A program made the position numbers and the translations under genes. A stretch of DNA of 64,000 nucleotides, taken from contig NZ_JACHGW010000002.1 of NCBI RefSeq assembly GCF_014202505.1, positions 248,001 to 312,000 on the forward strand. Reading direction: 5' to 3'. The notes under the pieces were generated by a model, which searched no databases, was not told the origin of the DNA, and worked only from the letters and a program-made list of their open reading frames with translations. Positions 1 through 7,731 of this stretch are shown piece after piece (position 1 is the first letter of the stretch; each line of letters opens with the position of its first letter). This stretch comes from Armatimonas rosea (GTDB lineage Bacteria > Armatimonadota > Armatimonadia > Armatimonadales > Armatimonadaceae).

Positions 1-162
1 TGTCAGCCGTGCCCTCCAGGTCGTCCCGCCATCGAAGAACGCGAGCTGGTTTTTGGTCTTTCCCCCGGGCCCACGGAAGAGAACACGAACATCGTTTTTC
101 TCGGGGTCAAAGGGATTTCCCAGCGCACTGGGCAAGGGAAACAAAGTTTCATAGGTCGTCAT
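1..162 (-). CDS. DUF5060-type domain protein, 5' fragment (probable glycoside hydrolase)
   Basis: Only the first 54 codons are in the window; the frame is open to the left edge. The start is the ATG at 162. The peptide begins MTTYETLFPLPSALGNPF and continues with a hydrophobic beta pattern, a GPGGKT turn and FFDGGTTWRARLT. This order (N-P-F-D, GPGGKT, F-DGG-TW-R) is how I recall the beta-sandwich DUF5060 module at the N-terminus of putative TIM-barrel glycosidases. No signal peptide is visible, so the protein could be cytoplasmic or start further upstream. Family assignment is recognition from a short stretch; the catalytic domain is not seen. Confidence 0.55.
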   Translation of the reverse strand, partial: MTTYETLFPLPSALGNPFDPEKNDVRVLFRGPGGKTKNQLAFFDGGTTWRARLT

Positions 163-234
163 GAAAATATTTTAGCTGATTTTTATCAGATTTGGCCTTG
201 CTCACCCGTTCTAGGGGCGGAGGAAGACAACCTG

Positions 235-918
235 ATGTACCACACACGAATCCGCGAGCTCCCGACCGAAGAGCGGCCCCGGGAGCGCCTGATCCACTAC
301 GGCGCCGATGCGCTCTCGGTCTCGGAGCTCCTGGCGATCTTGCTACGAACCGGCACGGAGAAGTATAGCGCGGTCGGGCTGGCGGACCATCTGTTGGCCC
401 AGTTTGGCAACCTGCGTGGGCTGGCCCACGCCACCATTGAGGAGCTTGCGGGCGTCCATGGGATTGGGCCCGCGAAGGCGGCGCAGCTCAAGGCGGCGAT
501 CGAGCTAGGACGGCGGCTCGTGGCGGCGAGCCCGGAGGAGCGCACCAAGATCCGCTCCCCACGCGATGTCTATAACTTGCTGGGGCCGATGCTACGGGAG
601 GAGAAGCGGGAGCACTTTATGGCGCTTCTCTTGGACACGAAGAACGGGGTCCTACGGAGCCGGACGGTCTCCGTGGGCGATCTCTCTAGTAGTATTGTCC
701 ATCCACGTGAGGTCTTTGCGGAGGCGATCCGGCACTCCGCGGCGAGCCTGATTGTCGCCCACAACCATCCGTCAGGCGATCCGGCTCCCAGTCCGGAGGA
801 TATCGCGGTCACCAAGCGCCTCGCGGAGGCAGGGGAGCTGCTTGGGATCGAAGTGCTAGATCATATTGTCTTGGGGGACAACCGCTGGGTCTCACTCAAG
901 GAGAAGGGGCTCTTCTAG
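235..918 (+). CDS. radC: RadC family JAB/MPN-domain protein
   Basis: 227 residues, the usual RadC length. The N-terminal third carries a helix-hairpin-helix-like segment (GVHGIGPAKAAQL, about residues 73-85). The C-terminal JAB/MPN metallo-fold has the diagnostic AHNHPSGDP motif near residue 178, with the HxH and Ser/Asp zinc ligands present. Despite the name, a direct role of RadC in DNA repair is doubtful and its substrate is unknown. A purine-rich GGAGGAAG lies just upstream of the ATG, so this gene is probably Shine-Dalgarno led. It converges tail-to-tail on the next gene, overlapping it by 4 bases. Confidence 0.93.
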   Translation: MYHTRIRELPTEERPRERLIHYGADALSVSELLAILLRTGTEKYSAVGLADHLLAQFGNLRGLAHATIEELAGVHGIGPAKAAQLKAAIELGRRLVAASPEERTKIRSPRDVYNLLGPMLREEKREHFMALLLDTKNGVLRSRTVSVGDLSSSIVHPREVFAEAIRHSAASLIVAHNHPSGDPAPSPEDIAVTKRLAEAGELLGIEVLDHIVLGDNRWVSLKEKGLF

Positions 919-3900
919 AACTTCACCCCGAGCTTGGCCTCGGCCTTGTAGTCGGTGCGCTGGGTGCTGGAGGCGACCGCAAGGTTCGAGGTCATGGTTC
1001 CGCCCATGGTGAAGTTGACTGCAGAGCCCACATTATGGGTTACCCCGAGGGTGTAGACCTGCAAGCCCTTTGGCCCGGCACCGTAGAAGAATGTATTTTT
1101 GTACGAGCCATTGAAGTTGGTGTAGCGGTTGAAACGCAGCCCCAGGGTGAGCTGGTACTCTCCGAAGGTGGGGGCTCCGGCTTTAATGGCCTCGGGGTTC
1201 TTGGCATCGTACTCGTTCATGGCGTAGGTGCCGCCCAGCTGGATCGCGCCGAGGTTGGCCGCGAGCCCGTACTCACGCCGGGTCAATGCGGTGATCTGGT
1301 TCTGCTTGGCGGGATCCTCAGGGTTGAGGACATAGGCCCCGGTCACCTGAAAACCGGAGAAGGGCCGGAGTGCGAGCTTTGCATTGGCGGTATCCAGGTT
1401 CGCGGCGACATTGGGGGTTGGAGTTCCTAGAGCAAAGCGATCCTTAAGGTTTCCGGTAAACTGAAAGGCGCTCTTGTCGGTGCCCAGCGCTGCGCCGTAC
1501 TGTGTTGTCCCCACACGTGTCGTCCCATCGTCGGTGGACTGCCAGGCACCGGTGAGCTTGGTACCCGGAGCTGGCATGAGCTCTGCCCCTGTGGTGAGGC
1601 TCGATATATTTTTTGTGGTTCCCGTGCTCTTATCGGGCATGATCGGGGTGATGTACTGGTCTTTTTGCTCCGCAGAGAGCACGACTTTCGGCGAGGGCTG
1701 GAGCTTGACTCCGACACCTTGCTTTTGCTCGGTCGCGGCGCCTGTCTCAGCCTGCCCAGTCGTCAGGGTGATGGTGGCTCCCGTTCCCTTGGTGCCTCCT
1801 GGAGCGGCAAGCGAGAGCGCGGTCTCCTGGGAGACACCCGTTGTCTTGGGATCGGGGGTATTGATCTCTGCTTGGGTGGTGCGGACAATGGCATCGGCCG
1901 CTCCAAGCTTGCTGGTGAGCTCCGTCTTATTGGTAACCAGCTCCGTCTTACGGGCAGCAGGGTCGGTTTTATCGTCTTCGGTGCGGATAAAGGCAAGGGT
2001 TGGGCGTTTAGGGCTGCTCACGAGCCGGACTTGAAAGGTGGCGAGGTCGGCTTCCGTGGACTTCTGGTCTGCCGTGACAACATTATTTTGCTGAAGCTGG
2101 TAGGCAAGGTCAGCCGACCCGATTTTATGGGCGACATCGTAGCGGCTGGCGACCGCTCCAAACCAGTCCTTGCCCTCTTGCTTGCGCTCATCCTCCGAGC
2201 GGAAGAAGCCGAACTTGGGCTGCTTTTTCCCATCGCCGTAGCCCAGGTTGTAGGCTTGCTGCTCGATATCAAAGCGCTTTTTATCCGGGGTAACTTGGTC
2301 GGCACTGGTGGACTTCACATCGACACTCAGGGGGCCAAACTGATTTTTCAATCCCGCGATATTGCTATCGGTCTTAGTGATCCCTGCGGCATCGGTGCGC
2401 TCCTCATCCACCCGAGTGAGCTGAAGCGCTGGCATGCCGGGCTTCTTCCCGCTGTAGTTGAGTCCGAGGGTTTGGGTCTCAAGCTCGACCTGTTTTTTAT
2501 CGGGAGTGGCGGTGAGGACTTTCTGCGTCCGTGCCACCAGGTCCGCGACTCCAAACTGCCCCGCCCGCAGCTTGCTGGCGAGCTCGGCTTTATCTGTCCC
2601 TGAGCCAACTCGGACACCGGCTGGGTTGATCGTAAAATCATTATTGCGGGCGATATTGAGGCTCGGCTGGTTCTTGGGTGCGTAGGCCAGGTTGTAGGCT
2701 TCCTGGTAGACCTGAGTCACCTGCTTGACATTTTTCTCGTTGGTGGCGACACGGCTCTTGTTGGTCTTTGCGTTAAAGGCGATCCCGCTGACATTGCCCG
2801 CTAAGTCGCCCTTCTCCACCTGTGAGCCTGTCTTGAAGCCGGTGATATCGGTCTTGGAGTCCTCAACACGGTTCAGGTTGAGGGTTGGAGCACCTTTCGC
2901 ATTCAGGTTAAAGGCAAGGTTCTCCTGGAGGGCAGCGCTCTGCTTCTTATCTGGAGCCGTGGTCGTGGTCTCGTTGCGCTTAGCGACAAGGTTGGCGGCT
3001 CCGACCTTACCCGCAAAGTCCCCGCCCTCCGTGACAATGGCGGTGAGCTGGCCCTTGGCATCGGTCTTATTCTCCGTGTTGCGGAGGAGGTTGGCGACAG
3101 GGGTGCCTTTGGTGCCTCCCAGCCGAAAGCCCAGGCTCTGTGCCTCAGTAGCACCCTTGCCATTCAGGTCTCGAATCTCACTGCGCCCGACATTGAAAGC
3201 GAGCCACTGGGCCGCGGTCATTCGGCCCGCCATTCCAAGACTCTGTACCGCGTCGGAGTAGCCTAGGCTCTTACCAACACTGGAGGCAAAGTCCTTCCCA
3301 CTGCGCAGAAACGAGAGATCTACTCCATTTTTAGCATTGCCTGCACCGTAGCCCAGTTTCATTCCCAGCTTATCCGCCGCCACTCCCGTGGTGGTGCCTT
3401 GTCCCCCCGCGTCTGGGGCGAAGTTGAGCTGCGAGGTAAAGCCCCCTCCCAGTAGCTGGCTCTTGGAGCCTAGGTTAAGAACCATGCGTGGCCCATTGGT
3501 ATCTGCTGTTGGCATCGCGGTCATGGAGAGATTAGCGATCCCGAGGGCGGCGAGGGAGACAGTCAGGGGAGCAGCAGGGGTGGCATTGGGGTTCTTCTGG
3601 GCAATGCCAAGATAGTAGCCATAGCGTATCCGAACGAGCTGTGTTCGCTTAATGGGGAGCTGGAAGGCAAGCTCACCTTTAGTGACATCTATATTGTAGG
3701 AGCCTGCTCCCAAGAGTTTCCCGTCCAAAAACACCTGGACAGGGTTCCCGACGCCCGTTTGGAAGTTGCGCCATGTCAGCACATACGGGCCAGGTTTCTC
3801 TTGCCCGAGGAAGGTGTCATCTGCCATCGTCGGCAGGGCAAGGTTGGTGGCGTACTTGGGGGTTTGCTGGAGCTGAAGGATACTACTACGCACAGGCGGC

Positions 3901-4046
3901 GGCGGTGGTGGTGTGGGCTGCTGCGCCCACACCTGCACTCCCGCGACGAGCGGCAAGACGAGCGAGAGGGTGAGGCAGGCCTGCCTCGGGACGACTCCCT
4001 GTTTGTGTGTGCTTGTTTTAATCCTTCTCATGGTGACGGTTTGCAT
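915..4046 (-). CDS. large repeat-containing outer-membrane beta-barrel protein
   Basis: 1043 residues, no family recognised. A basic N-terminus and hydrophobic core ending VWAQQ form a signal peptide, followed by a PTPPPPPP linker. Residues about 90-150 form a small beta module (VFLDGKLLGAG, VRIRYGYYLG). Residues about 345-760 hold roughly six degenerate units of 70-80 residues, each with a D/A-x-V-x-R strand, a TPDKK turn, a YNLGY-like strand and an R-x-E-D-x-K-T-D turn. The C-terminal 280 residues alternate polar and hydrophobic residues and end in LGVKF with a terminal Phe, typical of BAM-inserted barrels. Either ATG (4046, or 4031 at residue 6) could be the start. Function unknown; a surface adhesin or porin-like barrel is an inference. 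Confidence 0.8.
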   Translation of the reverse strand: MQTVTMRRIKTSTHKQGVVPRQACLTLSLVLPLVAGVQVWAQQPTPPPPPPVRSSILQLQQTPKYATNLALPTMADDTFLGQEKPGPYVLTWRNFQTGVGNPVQVFLDGKLLGAGSYNIDVTKGELAFQLPIKRTQLVRIRYGYYLGIAQKNPNATPAAPLTVSLAALGIANLSMTAMPTADTNGPRMVLNLGSKSQLLGGGFTSQLNFAPDAGGQGTTTGVAADKLGMKLGYGAGNAKNGVDLSFLRSGKDFASSVGKSLGYSDAVQSLGMAGRMTAAQWLAFNVGRSEIRDLNGKGATEAQSLGFRLGGTKGTPVANLLRNTENKTDAKGQLTAIVTEGGDFAGKVGAANLVAKRNETTTTAPDKKQSAALQENLAFNLNAKGAPTLNLNRVEDSKTDITGFKTGSQVEKGDLAGNVSGIAFNAKTNKSRVATNEKNVKQVTQVYQEAYNLAYAPKNQPSLNIARNNDFTINPAGVRVGSGTDKAELASKLRAGQFGVADLVARTQKVLTATPDKKQVELETQTLGLNYSGKKPGMPALQLTRVDEERTDAAGITKTDSNIAGLKNQFGPLSVDVKSTSADQVTPDKKRFDIEQQAYNLGYGDGKKQPKFGFFRSEDERKQEGKDWFGAVASRYDVAHKIGSADLAYQLQQNNVVTADQKSTEADLATFQVRLVSSPKRPTLAFIRTEDDKTDPAARKTELVTNKTELTSKLGAADAIVRTTQAEINTPDPKTTGVSQETALSLAAPGGTKGTGATITLTTGQAETGAATEQKQGVGVKLQPSPKVVLSAEQKDQYITPIMPDKSTGTTKNISSLTTGAELMPAPGTKLTGAWQSTDDGTTRVGTTQYGAALGTDKSAFQFTGNLKDRFALGTPTPNVAANLDTANAKLALRPFSGFQVTGAYVLNPEDPAKQNQITALTRREYGLAANLGAIQLGGTYAMNEYDAKNPEAIKAGAPTFGEYQLTLGLRFNRYTNFNGSYKNTFFYGAGPKGLQVYTLGVTHNVGSAVNFTMGGTMTSNLAVASSTQRTDYKAEAKLGVKF

Positions 4047-4120
4047 TCCCTCTAGAGATACTGTTGGTCTGCGTCTCCGGTTCCCTTAGACTATATTCTA
4101 CCGCCGACGTTTCACTTTTG

Positions 4121-4156
4121 AAACAAAAAGGCCTCCCCTCTCATGAGGGGAAGCCT
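4121..4156 (-). terminator. Rho-independent terminator
   Basis: On the minus strand a 12-bp stem (arms 4145-4156 and 4129-4140, one G-T wobble) with a four-base loop is followed by TTTTTGTTT. It lies just after the small secreted-protein gene and separates it from the large barrel gene. Confidence 0.88.
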
Positions 4157-4183
4157 GACAATAAGGATTCGGTGGAAGCGAGA

Positions 4184-4501
4184 CTAGTCACCACCACCCC
4201 AGGAGATGTTGGGGGCAATGCTAGCAAACGAAGTCCACGAGATGTTGTCCGTAACGACGCTACCATTCGGATTGACTCCAGTAACGGTAACACCACTTGA
4301 TGAGGTCGAAGCTACCACAATTGCTCCCGCAGAAAGGGTCTTTGTACCATTTCCGCTTGTCCACTCAATATTGTCATTGGCAGTGCCCACGATGACGCTG
4401 TCAACGGCCGCGATAGCAACCGGGGCTGCCTGGACCATTGCGGGGGCGCTGAAGATACCCAGGAGGGCACAGGCTCCCAGTAAAGCAAAGATTCGTTTCA
4501 T
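4184..4501 (-). CDS. small secreted protein
   Basis: 105 residues. MKRIFALLGACALLGIFSAP followed by a VQA-A cleavage-like site is a textbook Sec signal peptide. The mature part (about 80 residues) is Ser/Thr/Gly/Val-rich, contains two copies of a D-N-I-E/S-W-T-S motif and ends NISWGGGD. It contains no mature Cys, so it is exported but not lipidated. Its strong consensus promoter, roughly 120-base leader and dedicated terminator suggest a highly expressed single-gene unit. No family recognised. Confidence 0.75.
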   Translation of the reverse strand: MKRIFALLGACALLGIFSAPAMVQAAPVAIAAVDSVIVGTANDNIEWTSGNGTKTLSAGAIVVASTSSSGVTVTGVNPNGSVVTDNISWTSFASIAPNISWGGGD

Positions 4502-4656
4502 ACTCTCTAACCTTTCTAACTTGAACTTTTAAACTGACTCACCACTTCACTTTGCCGAGGATTTATTTTCCTCTGACAAGATCTCCTTTGGGTGTAGAGG
4601 GTATCCCTCGATACCTAGAGATACTATATTTAATCTGAGAATTTTGCTGTTGTCAA
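4502..4656 (-). promoter_or_regulatory. strong sigma-70 promoter with long structured leader
   Basis: Minus strand: perfect TTGACA at 4656-4651, a 17-base spacer, then TTAAAT at 4633-4628. The transcript would have a leader of about 120 bases before the ATG at 4501. The leader contains a GGTATC/GATACC hairpin (4600-4615) and an AAAGGAG stretch far from the start. An 11-base AGTATCTCTAG near the leader start recurs just before the start of the neighbouring large barrel gene. Confidence 0.65.
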
Positions 4657-4710
4657 GTGGTGTGAGATTTCTCCCTCAGGGTAATTTTACGAGTCTTTTT
4701 GAAGGGAACT

Positions 4711-4743
4711 GAAAAAAAGAGAGGCCCATCAAGGGGGCCTCTC
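4711..4743 (-). terminator. Rho-independent terminator
   Basis: On the minus strand GAGAGGCCC pairs with GGGCCTCTC and is followed by seven T residues. It ends the 4770-5111 gene. Confidence 0.88.
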
Positions 4744-4769
4744 GGTCAGGGGAGCAAAGCGCGTCGGGG

Positions 4770-5111
4770 TTAGAGGTGCTGGGCACGCTCTGCGCGAAGC
4801 TGGTCTACAAGCGATTGAGGGGATAGATACGGCAGGATCGCACAGGCAAGAATCACAGGCCAGACTATTGCTTCGACCCCATCCTCAATCCCAAAGGGCG
4901 AACCGAAGATCAGTGTGAGGAGCTCAAGGGGAACCTCAAGCACCTGAATCACCAACATCCCTGCTATCCCTAGTACAAGCGCCAGTGCTTTCTCAGCGAG
5001 GGGAAGACGCTTGTCTCTGAGGAGAGCAAATCCTAGAGCGATATCTACCCTGCGGCGAATCGCTACGGTTGCTGCTTGTGCGCCTGCCATCTTGAGTTGC
5101 TGTTTGTTCAT
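4770..5111 (-). CDS. small integral membrane protein
   Basis: 113 residues with two predicted membrane segments (around residues 41-62 and 83-100) separated by a short acidic loop containing GSPFGIEDGVEAIVWP. The amphipathic N-terminus and the RLPLAEKALALVLG segment resemble YkvA-type DUF1232 proteins, but I do not claim membership. An AGGAGGG Shine-Dalgarno sits 6 bases before the ATG and the gene has its own terminator, so it is monocistronic. Function unknown. Confidence 0.72.
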   Translation of the reverse strand: MNKQQLKMAGAQAATVAIRRRVDIALGFALLRDKRLPLAEKALALVLGIAGMLVIQVLEVPLELLTLIFGSPFGIEDGVEAIVWPVILACAILPYLSPQSLVDQLRAERAQHL

Positions 5112-5167
5112 CGAACCCTCCTGTACTTAGTCACTCTAGAGAGCATTATTGTTGCGGAAAGTGAGGC

Positions 5168-5193
5168 GTAACCAAAGCGGGCACTTCTACGTC
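5168..5193 (+). promoter_or_regulatory. candidate ECF-type promoter
   Basis: GTAAC at 5168-5172 and CGTC at 5190-5193 are 17 bases apart. This matches the AAC / CGTC pattern of many ECF sigma promoters and lies about 55 bases before the ECF sigma gene, suggesting autoregulation. Confidence 0.4.
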
Positions 5194-5248
5194 AAGAAGG
5201 GTGTGAAAGAGTTAACACCCTGCCTGGATATGGTAGCCTAGACCAGCA

Positions 5249-5932
5249 ATGACTCCACGCGACGATGATCTCGCAGACCGTGTGCTTGTCCAGCGAACCC
5301 TGGCAGGTGATGCCGATGCCTTCACGCTCCTGCATCGGCGCTACTATGCGCGGGTATTTCGTCACGCCCTCTTTCGGTGCCGAAGCACAGCCGATGCGGA
5401 AGATATTGCCGCCGAGACCTTTGTTAAAGCCGTTCACTACCTGCCCCAGTACCGCTTCCAGGGCGAGTCGATCCTCCCTTGGCTCTGCCGCATCGCAACC
5501 AATCTCGTGATCGACCAAGGGCGGCGCACCCATGGTCAGACCCCCCTCTCGCTGGAGAGTGCCGCCGACGATGTCCGTGCCCTGATGGAGAACCTGCGCG
5601 ACGAAGGCCCGAATCCTCACGAGCTTGCGGAGCGTCACGAGACCCAGTCCCTGATTCGAACGGCAATCGCGCGGCTTGCGCCGGATCAGGCGGATGCGAT
5701 CCTGCTGCGCTTTGGGGGCGATCTGTCTCTACAAGAGATTGCACTGGCGCTAGGACGCACGGAAGGGGCCGTGAAGTCACTGATCCACCGCGGGCTGGTA
5801 AACTTACGCAAGACTCTTCTTGAGGAAGCGCTACAAGGAAAGATCATGGAGCAACGGCGGCAGACCAGTATCCAAGAAGCCACCCAGACCGAGGCCCCCA
5901 AAAAACGTTATGGAACCCACATCGAACTCTAA
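5249..5932 (+). CDS. ECF-family RNA polymerase sigma factor
   Basis: 227 residues. Region 2 (about residues 22-95) includes DADAFTLLHRRYYARVFRHA, the core-binding DAEDIAAETF segment and PWLCRIATNLVID. Region 4 (about residues 148-195) has the DxxDAILLRF start and the helix-turn-helix LSLQEIALALGRTEGAVKSL. The protein has about 35 residues beyond region 4, rich in Glu, Gln and Lys, somewhat longer than a minimal ECF factor. The next gene starts inside its 3' end. The stimulus is unknown. Confidence 0.93.
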   Translation: MTPRDDDLADRVLVQRTLAGDADAFTLLHRRYYARVFRHALFRCRSTADAEDIAAETFVKAVHYLPQYRFQGESILPWLCRIATNLVIDQGRRTHGQTPLSLESAADDVRALMENLRDEGPNPHELAERHETQSLIRTAIARLAPDQADAILLRFGGDLSLQEIALALGRTEGAVKSLIHRGLVNLRKTLLEEALQGKIMEQRRQTSIQEATQTEAPKKRYGTHIEL

Positions 5933-6281
5933 TACCGCCGCTGGTGGCGTCAGCCTGCTCTCCCCAGCACTTCACCGGGTGCTAATCTCGCTTTTGGAGG
6001 GGGAGAGCATCAGCGAGAAAGACCGCGCGGCGCTCACAGAGGCGGAGTGGGACGAGCTTCGGGCTCTGGCACGCACGGCAAATCTGACCCGCCTGACTCT
6101 CCACCAGCCCGATCCCACGCCCCAGGCACAGGCCAGCGCCCTGGCCCAGGCGCAGAAGACCTTGGCGGAGGTGGGCCCCCGTGTCTCCCATAACCCGGCC
6201 TCACTTGCCCCCAGCGAGCCACGTCCCACCTGGCTAGAGCGCCTCAAGAGCTTCCTGAGGATCGAAGAGGACAGGGACTAA
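5910..6281 (+). CDS. hypothetical protein coupled to the ECF sigma factor
   Basis: 123 residues from the ATG at 5910, which overlaps the sigma gene by 23 bases and implies translational coupling. An upstream in-frame start at 5820 would force a 113-base overlap and is rejected. The product is soluble, with no membrane helix and no Cys/His zinc ligands. It has a helical LEGESISEKDRAALTEAEWDELRAL-like region near residues 30-55 and a Pro/Ala/Gln-rich tail. Position suggests an anti-sigma or co-regulator, but it lacks the usual zinc anti-sigma motif, so this is inference only. Confidence 0.6.
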   Translation: MEPTSNSNTAAGGVSLLSPALHRVLISLLEGESISEKDRAALTEAEWDELRALARTANLTRLTLHQPDPTPQAQASALAQAQKTLAEVGPRVSHNPASLAPSEPRPTWLERLKSFLRIEEDRD

Positions 6282-6287
6282 ACAAGC

Positions 6288-7151
6288 ATGGCTGTGACAC
6301 GCCTCTCGTACAAAGGGTGGAGTGATGCACTGCGCCTGAGCAACGGTACCCTTGAGGCGATAGTGGTGCCGTCGGTGGGGCGCGTGATGCGCTTTGGCTT
6401 TATCGGTGGCCCCAACCTGCTCTGGGAGAACAAGACGGTCGCGGGAAAGCCCATCAAGCTGGGGGAGTGGGCCAATACCGGCGGCGATAAGGTCTGGGTC
6501 TGGCCGCAAGACGACTGGCCCAACCGGATGCCCAATGCCTGGCCACCCCCTGCCGCGCTGGACCAAGCACCCCACCAGGCCGAGATTCTGGGGGACTACG
6601 GCGTGTTGCTCACCAGTAGCCTCGTGATCGGCTGGGGTCTGCGCTGTGAGCGGGCATTAGTATTGCTTCCCAAAAGCCAGGCTCTTGTCATGACAAGCAC
6701 GCTCCGAAAAGTGCGCGACGGGGCAGACTTCCCCGTCGCACCGTGGACTGTCACCCAGGTCGCCGCGGCCCCCACGGTCTGGGTACGCCGGCGCGACGGC
6801 TCACTCCAGGCACACCAGCGCGACCCGAAGAACTCTACGAAGGCCTTCTTTGATGCTGAGGTGCTTGCTCATGTTCAGGGGGATACCCTCCTCACCGTAC
6901 GAAGCGCGTCTCCTCCCGATAACGCGGGGGCGACCTACGCCCGCCCCACCGACCGTGCCCAGGTCTACTGCAACGCCGACGATCCCTGGTTTGGGCAGAA
7001 CGGGATGACCAGCTACACAGAGCTGGAGCTCACCGCGCCCCTCAAGACTCTCAAGCGTGGAGAGACGCTCTCCCTAGTCACGGCCTTAAAGGCGGAGATA
7101 TTGCGTACAAACCAGCCACTGGAGCCTCAGTTATTATCTATGATACACTAA
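6288..7151 (+). CDS. DUF4380 / aldose-epimerase-like protein
   Basis: 287 residues, all-beta pattern without a signal peptide. The N-terminal VPSVGRVMRFGFIGGPNLLWEN and the W-x-N-T-GGDKVWVWPQDDWP region around residues 60-75 are the features I associate with DUF4380, a galactose-mutarotase-like fold probably acting on a sugar. Catalytic residues are not established. It sits 6 bases after the ECF partner gene and 4 bases before pnuC, so it may be cotranscribed with either. Confidence 0.65.
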   Translation: MAVTRLSYKGWSDALRLSNGTLEAIVVPSVGRVMRFGFIGGPNLLWENKTVAGKPIKLGEWANTGGDKVWVWPQDDWPNRMPNAWPPPAALDQAPHQAEILGDYGVLLTSSLVIGWGLRCERALVLLPKSQALVMTSTLRKVRDGADFPVAPWTVTQVAAAPTVWVRRRDGSLQAHQRDPKNSTKAFFDAEVLAHVQGDTLLTVRSASPPDNAGATYARPTDRAQVYCNADDPWFGQNGMTSYTELELTAPLKTLKRGETLSLVTALKAEILRTNQPLEPQLLSMIH

Positions 7152-7155
7152 TGCA

Positions 7156-7731
7156 ATGAGCCCCCTTGAGATTGTCGCAACCGTTTTTGGCCTCCTGAGT
7201 GTCGCACTGACCGTCCGACAGAATATCTGGTGCTGGCCGACGGGTCTGGTGCAGGTTGTTCTCTATATCTTTATCTTCTACCAGGCCAAGCTCTACTCCG
7301 ATAGCATCCTTCAAGTGCTCTATGTTGTCTTCCAGTTCTATGGCTGGTGGCACTGGCTCCACGGCGGGCGTGAGCGCACCAGCGCTCCGGTCACGCGGCT
7401 ACGTCCCCAAGCGCTGAGCGGCTGGATCGTTGTTGGGATTATTGGGAGCTTGCTCTGGGGCTCTGTTATGGCACGCTTCACGGATGCGGCTCTGCCCTAC
7501 CCGGATGCCTTTGTGGTCGTGCTGAGCCTCGTGGCGCAGTGGCTCCTCACGCGCAAGGTCCTGGAGTCTTGGCACTTCTGGATCGCGGTCGATGTGCTGG
7601 CAATCGGGGTGTACGCTCTCAAACGGCTCTACTTGACGTCGGGGCTCTATGCGGTCTTTCTTGTCCTGGCGGTGCTGGGGCTCCTGGCGTGGAAGAAGGA
7701 GCTGGATCGTCCATGCACACGACCGGCCTGA
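7156..7731 (+). CDS. pnuC: PnuC nicotinamide riboside transporter
   Basis: 191 residues with about seven membrane segments. The N-terminal half carries the family hallmark WPTGLVQVVLYIFIFYQAKLY and QVLYVVFQFYGWWHW, the aromatic lining of the vitamin channel. PnuC imports nicotinamide riboside by facilitated diffusion, driven by cytoplasmic phosphorylation. The downstream nadR overlaps it by 19 bases, coupling uptake to trapping. No NiaR/NadR operator or riboswitch-sized leader is seen. Confidence 0.95.
   Translation: MSPLEIVATVFGLLSVALTVRQNIWCWPTGLVQVVLYIFIFYQAKLYSDSILQVLYVVFQFYGWWHWLHGGRERTSAPVTRLRPQALSGWIVVGIIGSLLWGSVMARFTDAALPYPDAFVVVLSLVAQWLLTRKVLESWHFWIAVDVLAIGVYALKRLYLTSGLYAVFLVLAVLGLLAWKKELDRPCTRPA

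Noticed and set aside
1665-2603. A 312-codon plus-strand frame
   Set aside because: Antisense to the repeat region of the large barrel gene; low-complexity and repeat-driven.
7131-7156. Riboswitch or NAD-responsive leader before pnuC-nadR
   Set aside because: Only 4 bases separate pnuC from the preceding gene and no leader or operator is visible.
7539-7712. N-terminal extension of nadR
   Set aside because: It lies within pnuC in another frame; NadR homology starts exactly at ATG 7713.
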